Position numbers and translations under genes: made by a program
Shown: positions 61,620-64,000 of the stretch, one piece after another
Layout: every line of letters starts with the position of its first letter
Position numbering within the stretch: the stretch's first letter is position 1
From: Hansfordia pulvinata
Lineage: Eukaryota; Ascomycota; Sordariomycetes; Xylariales
Reading direction: 5' to 3'
Assembly: GCA_006538405.1 (NCBI GenBank)
Contig: BJKQ01000003.1
Coordinates: 3,100,001-3,164,000, forward strand
Length of the DNA stretch: 64,000 bases
Notes under the pieces: generated by a model
What the model saw: the letters and a program-made list of their open reading frames with translations, nothing else
Databases searched by the model: none
Told to the model about the DNA's origin: nothing

Positions 61620-63816
61620 TTATCCCTCCATTCCAAAGTGTGTCATGTGGAACTTGCGTACCTCAGGGTTGCCGCCCTTCGTGCTGGTGAGTCCCGCCGC
61701 GCCCCCCTCGATTTTCAAACCCTCGAGGCTAGTCGCCCGCGAGAGAGCCACGTAGGCCTGGCCCTCCTCGAAGGCGCGTGATAAGTTGACGATGACACGG
61801 TCCAGCGTCAGGCTCTGACTCTTGTGCGCGGTCATGGCCCAGGCTGGCGCCAGGGGGATTTGCGTGCGTGACAGAAGCGTGTATGGCTTGTCGTCGCCGA
61901 GCTGGTTGACGGTGCAGTCGGCGAAAATGGTGCGCGTCACGCCGTTGTGGAACTTGACCACGGGCCAAAACTGTTTCTGGGCGCCGCTGATGAAGGCTTT
62001 GACCTGGCCCTCTTTGAGGTCGCCATACGTCTCCAGCCCACTGTCGTTGCTGCTGGTGGGAGGAGCAGTTGACGTGGAACTCGACTTCTTTGGCAGCTTG
62101 GCTGGGTCGTAAGGCTCGAAGCCGCACACGATGCCCTGGCTGCCGTTGCAAAGTTTTGAGGATAGGTCAAGGTTGACCAGCAGCACGACCAGCATGCCCT
62201 TTTTGAGCTCCACCTTGCGGTCATACCGGTGCTCGCCCAGAGCTAGCAGCGAGTTGTCGTCCCGTCTCCGGTCGCCTTTTCTCTGGAGGTGTGCGTGTTT
62301 GGGGACCCAGTCGAAATGGTCCAAGCACTGAAAAGAGAATTTCTCCGAGGTGAGCTTGTTAAAGGCCTCATCGTTGACCTTGCGGACCTCCTCGCGTGTG
62401 CAGTAGAGTTTGGTGGCGTTTGCGACTTGGCAGGGGTGGTCGAGCAGCAGCTCGACGTCCTGAGGCGGCAGCGTATTGCCCAGCCGCACTGCCTGCAGGA
62501 TTTTGATAAACTTCTCGTCGCTCTGGCGGTGGATCTGACGTAGCCAGAAGTGGTCGAAGTTGCACTCTTTCCAGGCCTTGCTCTGGAACGCCCACTTGTC
62601 CTCGTCGTAGTAGACGCCATGCTTCTTGCACGTGTACGAGTCCTCGGACCGCTTGGCCACCAGCTCGTAGCCGCACTCGATACAGTGCCCAAAGGGCTTG
62701 ACAGGCGGGAGCTGGTAGAAGTCGCCCGTGACGACAATCTGGACGCCACCAAAAGCCTGGCCCGAGCCGCGCGCTTCCTTCATGATGGCATTGAGTCGCT
62801 CAAAGTGCAGGTTCTCGATCATGCTAATTTCGTCAATGACGAGCACGTCGGTGCGCTTCAGTCGCTTGCGCACGTACTTGCCGCGCGCATTACTGCGGAG
62901 CTTGTCCAGAGGCAGCTTGTGGTGGTCAGGGTGCATGCCGGCATATGTCCAGGTTGTTGAGCCGTCGATCTCGAGTGCAGCGCGGCCCGTTGGTGCCACA
63001 ATATTGACAAACTTGCCCTGCGCCATGAGCCTTTTGGTGAAAGCTTTGAGAACGGTAGATTTTCCGCAGCCTGCCGATCCCGTGTAGAAGACGTTCCTGC
63101 CCCGGGCAATGTGATCCACGACTTCGGCCTGCTCGGGGCACAGGGGCGGCTCGCTGTTGCCCGGATCAGGTTTGACCGCCGTGGCGGTATCGTGCTGGAT
63201 GTTTGGCTGTGTTCCAAATTGTGAAGCCTTGAGATGCGCTGTCTCTGGCGCTTCATCGGTCAAACCCTCATCTTCGCTGTCGGGGATCTCGATGACTGCA
63301 TTCTTGCTTTTTGCACAACTCGTGCTCCCCTCATCGTCGCTTTCGGCGATGTCGATGACCAAATGGCCGGCTGGATTCGTTGCTTGAGATGACGAAGGTG
63401 CCGCCGGGACTGTCTGGGCGGGATAGCCCGTATGAGGGCGCGACGCAGTGGTACCCATCACCAAGTTATCACGGCCGTTGCTTTGCGGAGAAGCAGAAGC
63501 CGGGCCCCTCATCTTCCGGTAGGCGAGTTCCAGGTCCAGCTCATGGTCTGGCAGCGTGTGCAGCGGGCTGTGCCCCGTGCGTTGCCTTTTCCTGGCGCGG
63601 CTGGCCTCGAAGATCACGTCGACTTCAGGGAACTCATCCTCGGCAGACTCCGCATTGAATAATGGTGGGGAGCTCTGCTGACTTTGGGCGTCGACAGACA
63701 TCATGCCCGTGTGGGCAAATGATAGCGTCTGCAGCAGAGGTTAGCAACAACCAGGTGTCTTGAGTGAATACAATACGTACTTGAGCTGTTTTCAAGTCTG
63801 GTGGGGTTTCCAACAT
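61620..63816 (-). CDS. PIF1-family ATP-dependent DNA helicase
   Basis: The main exon is 63728-61620. A short upstream exon 63816-63781 (MLETPPDLKTAQ) joins through a 52-nt intron (gtacgt, branch GCTAAC, ctgcag) in phase 0, giving about 714 aa. If that exon is not used, the start is the ATG at 63704 (694 aa). SF1B motifs: GSAGCGKST (Walker A, about residue 235), APTGRAALEI (Ia), VLVIDEISMI (Walker B, about 310), VVTGDFYQLPPV (III), TAHKSQSLTLDRV (V) and AYVALSRATSLEGL (VI). It should unwind DNA 5'-3', with roles at telomeres, forks or G-quadruplexes by analogy. Two features stand out: a C-x2-C-x14-C-x2-H insertion right after motif III (about residues 363-383), and two hydrophobic-acidic patches near residues 135-160 (LVIDIAESDDEG, AVIEIPDSEDEG) that resemble SUMO-interacting motifs. 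A basic NLS-like RARKRQRTG precedes them. Confidence 0.92.
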
Positions 63817-64000
63817 CTGAATCAAATCGGGCTTGCGTGTTTTCTGGTTCTTTGCATCCAAACTCAAGCCACACTCTGCTTCTATCACGGAGCTTCCATC
63901 GCCGCGCGGATGCGATCGACGGGCTGGGGGCACTACAATGGCACCGACGCGTCAGGCCGGAACAGCGCAACGCGTTGAGGGGCAGCTGGGCACAGCTGTT

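Overview
The window looks like nuclear DNA of a filamentous ascomycete, most likely a Sordariomycete and perhaps a member of Hypocreales. Genes are interrupted by short GT-AG introns (54 to about 210 nt) with CTRAC-like branch points. The gene set is typically fungal: a Nup2-type nucleoporin, a group II G-alpha, a Zn2Cys6 regulator, a GH3 beta-glucosidase and an SPX membrane protein. GC content is high. There are no CRISPR arrays, bacterial operons or recognisable intact transposons. The order-level placement is inference from protein flavour only.

Layout: 3.4-4.0 kb SCP2-type peroxisomal sterol/lipid carrier (+); 6.4-10.9 kb FG-repeat nucleoporin with a C-terminal Ran-binding domain (+); 12.6-13.8 kb NAD(P)-dependent reductase/epimerase with an apparent 1-nt frameshift (+); 15.8-17.7 kb acyl-CoA synthetase / 4-coumarate-CoA-ligase-like enzyme (+); 19.0-21.2 kb tandem cluster of small secreted cysteine-rich proteins (-); 23.2-24.8 kb spermidine synthase (-); 32.0-33.4 kb group II G-alpha subunit (+); 36.7-39.4 kb membrane-anchored GH3 beta-glucosidase (+); 43.3-45.4 kb Zn2Cys6 transcription factor (+); 47.4-49.0 kb SPX-domain membrane protein (-); 59.1-60.7 kb LCM/TcmP-type methyltransferase (+); 61.6-63.8 kb PIF1-family helicase (-). 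Exon boundaries were deduced by hand from splice signals, reading phase and family motifs.

Most genes are unrelated housekeeping or signalling functions. The SCP2 protein and the acyl-CoA ligase could both serve lipid activation and beta-oxidation, but they are not adjacent enough to argue for a cluster.

The best candidate for something undescribed is the secreted-peptide locus at 18,985-21,222. Two complete two-exon genes have a signal-peptide exon joined by a phase-2 intron to a six-cysteine module with identical spacing (C-x10-C-x3-C-x12-C-x9-CC). A third, related module exon has a proper phase-matched acceptor but no signal-peptide exon of its own. This suggests exon duplication, with either alternative terminal exon use or decay.

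A second notable signal is an octamer, TACTCGTA/TACGAGTA. I count 33 copies by eye, against about 1-2 expected. All lie outside the predicted coding exons, and they concentrate in the gene-poor 25.7-31.3 kb and 35.2-36.2 kb stretches. Large blocks (24.8-32.0 kb and 49.0-59.1 kb) contain no gene I can support.
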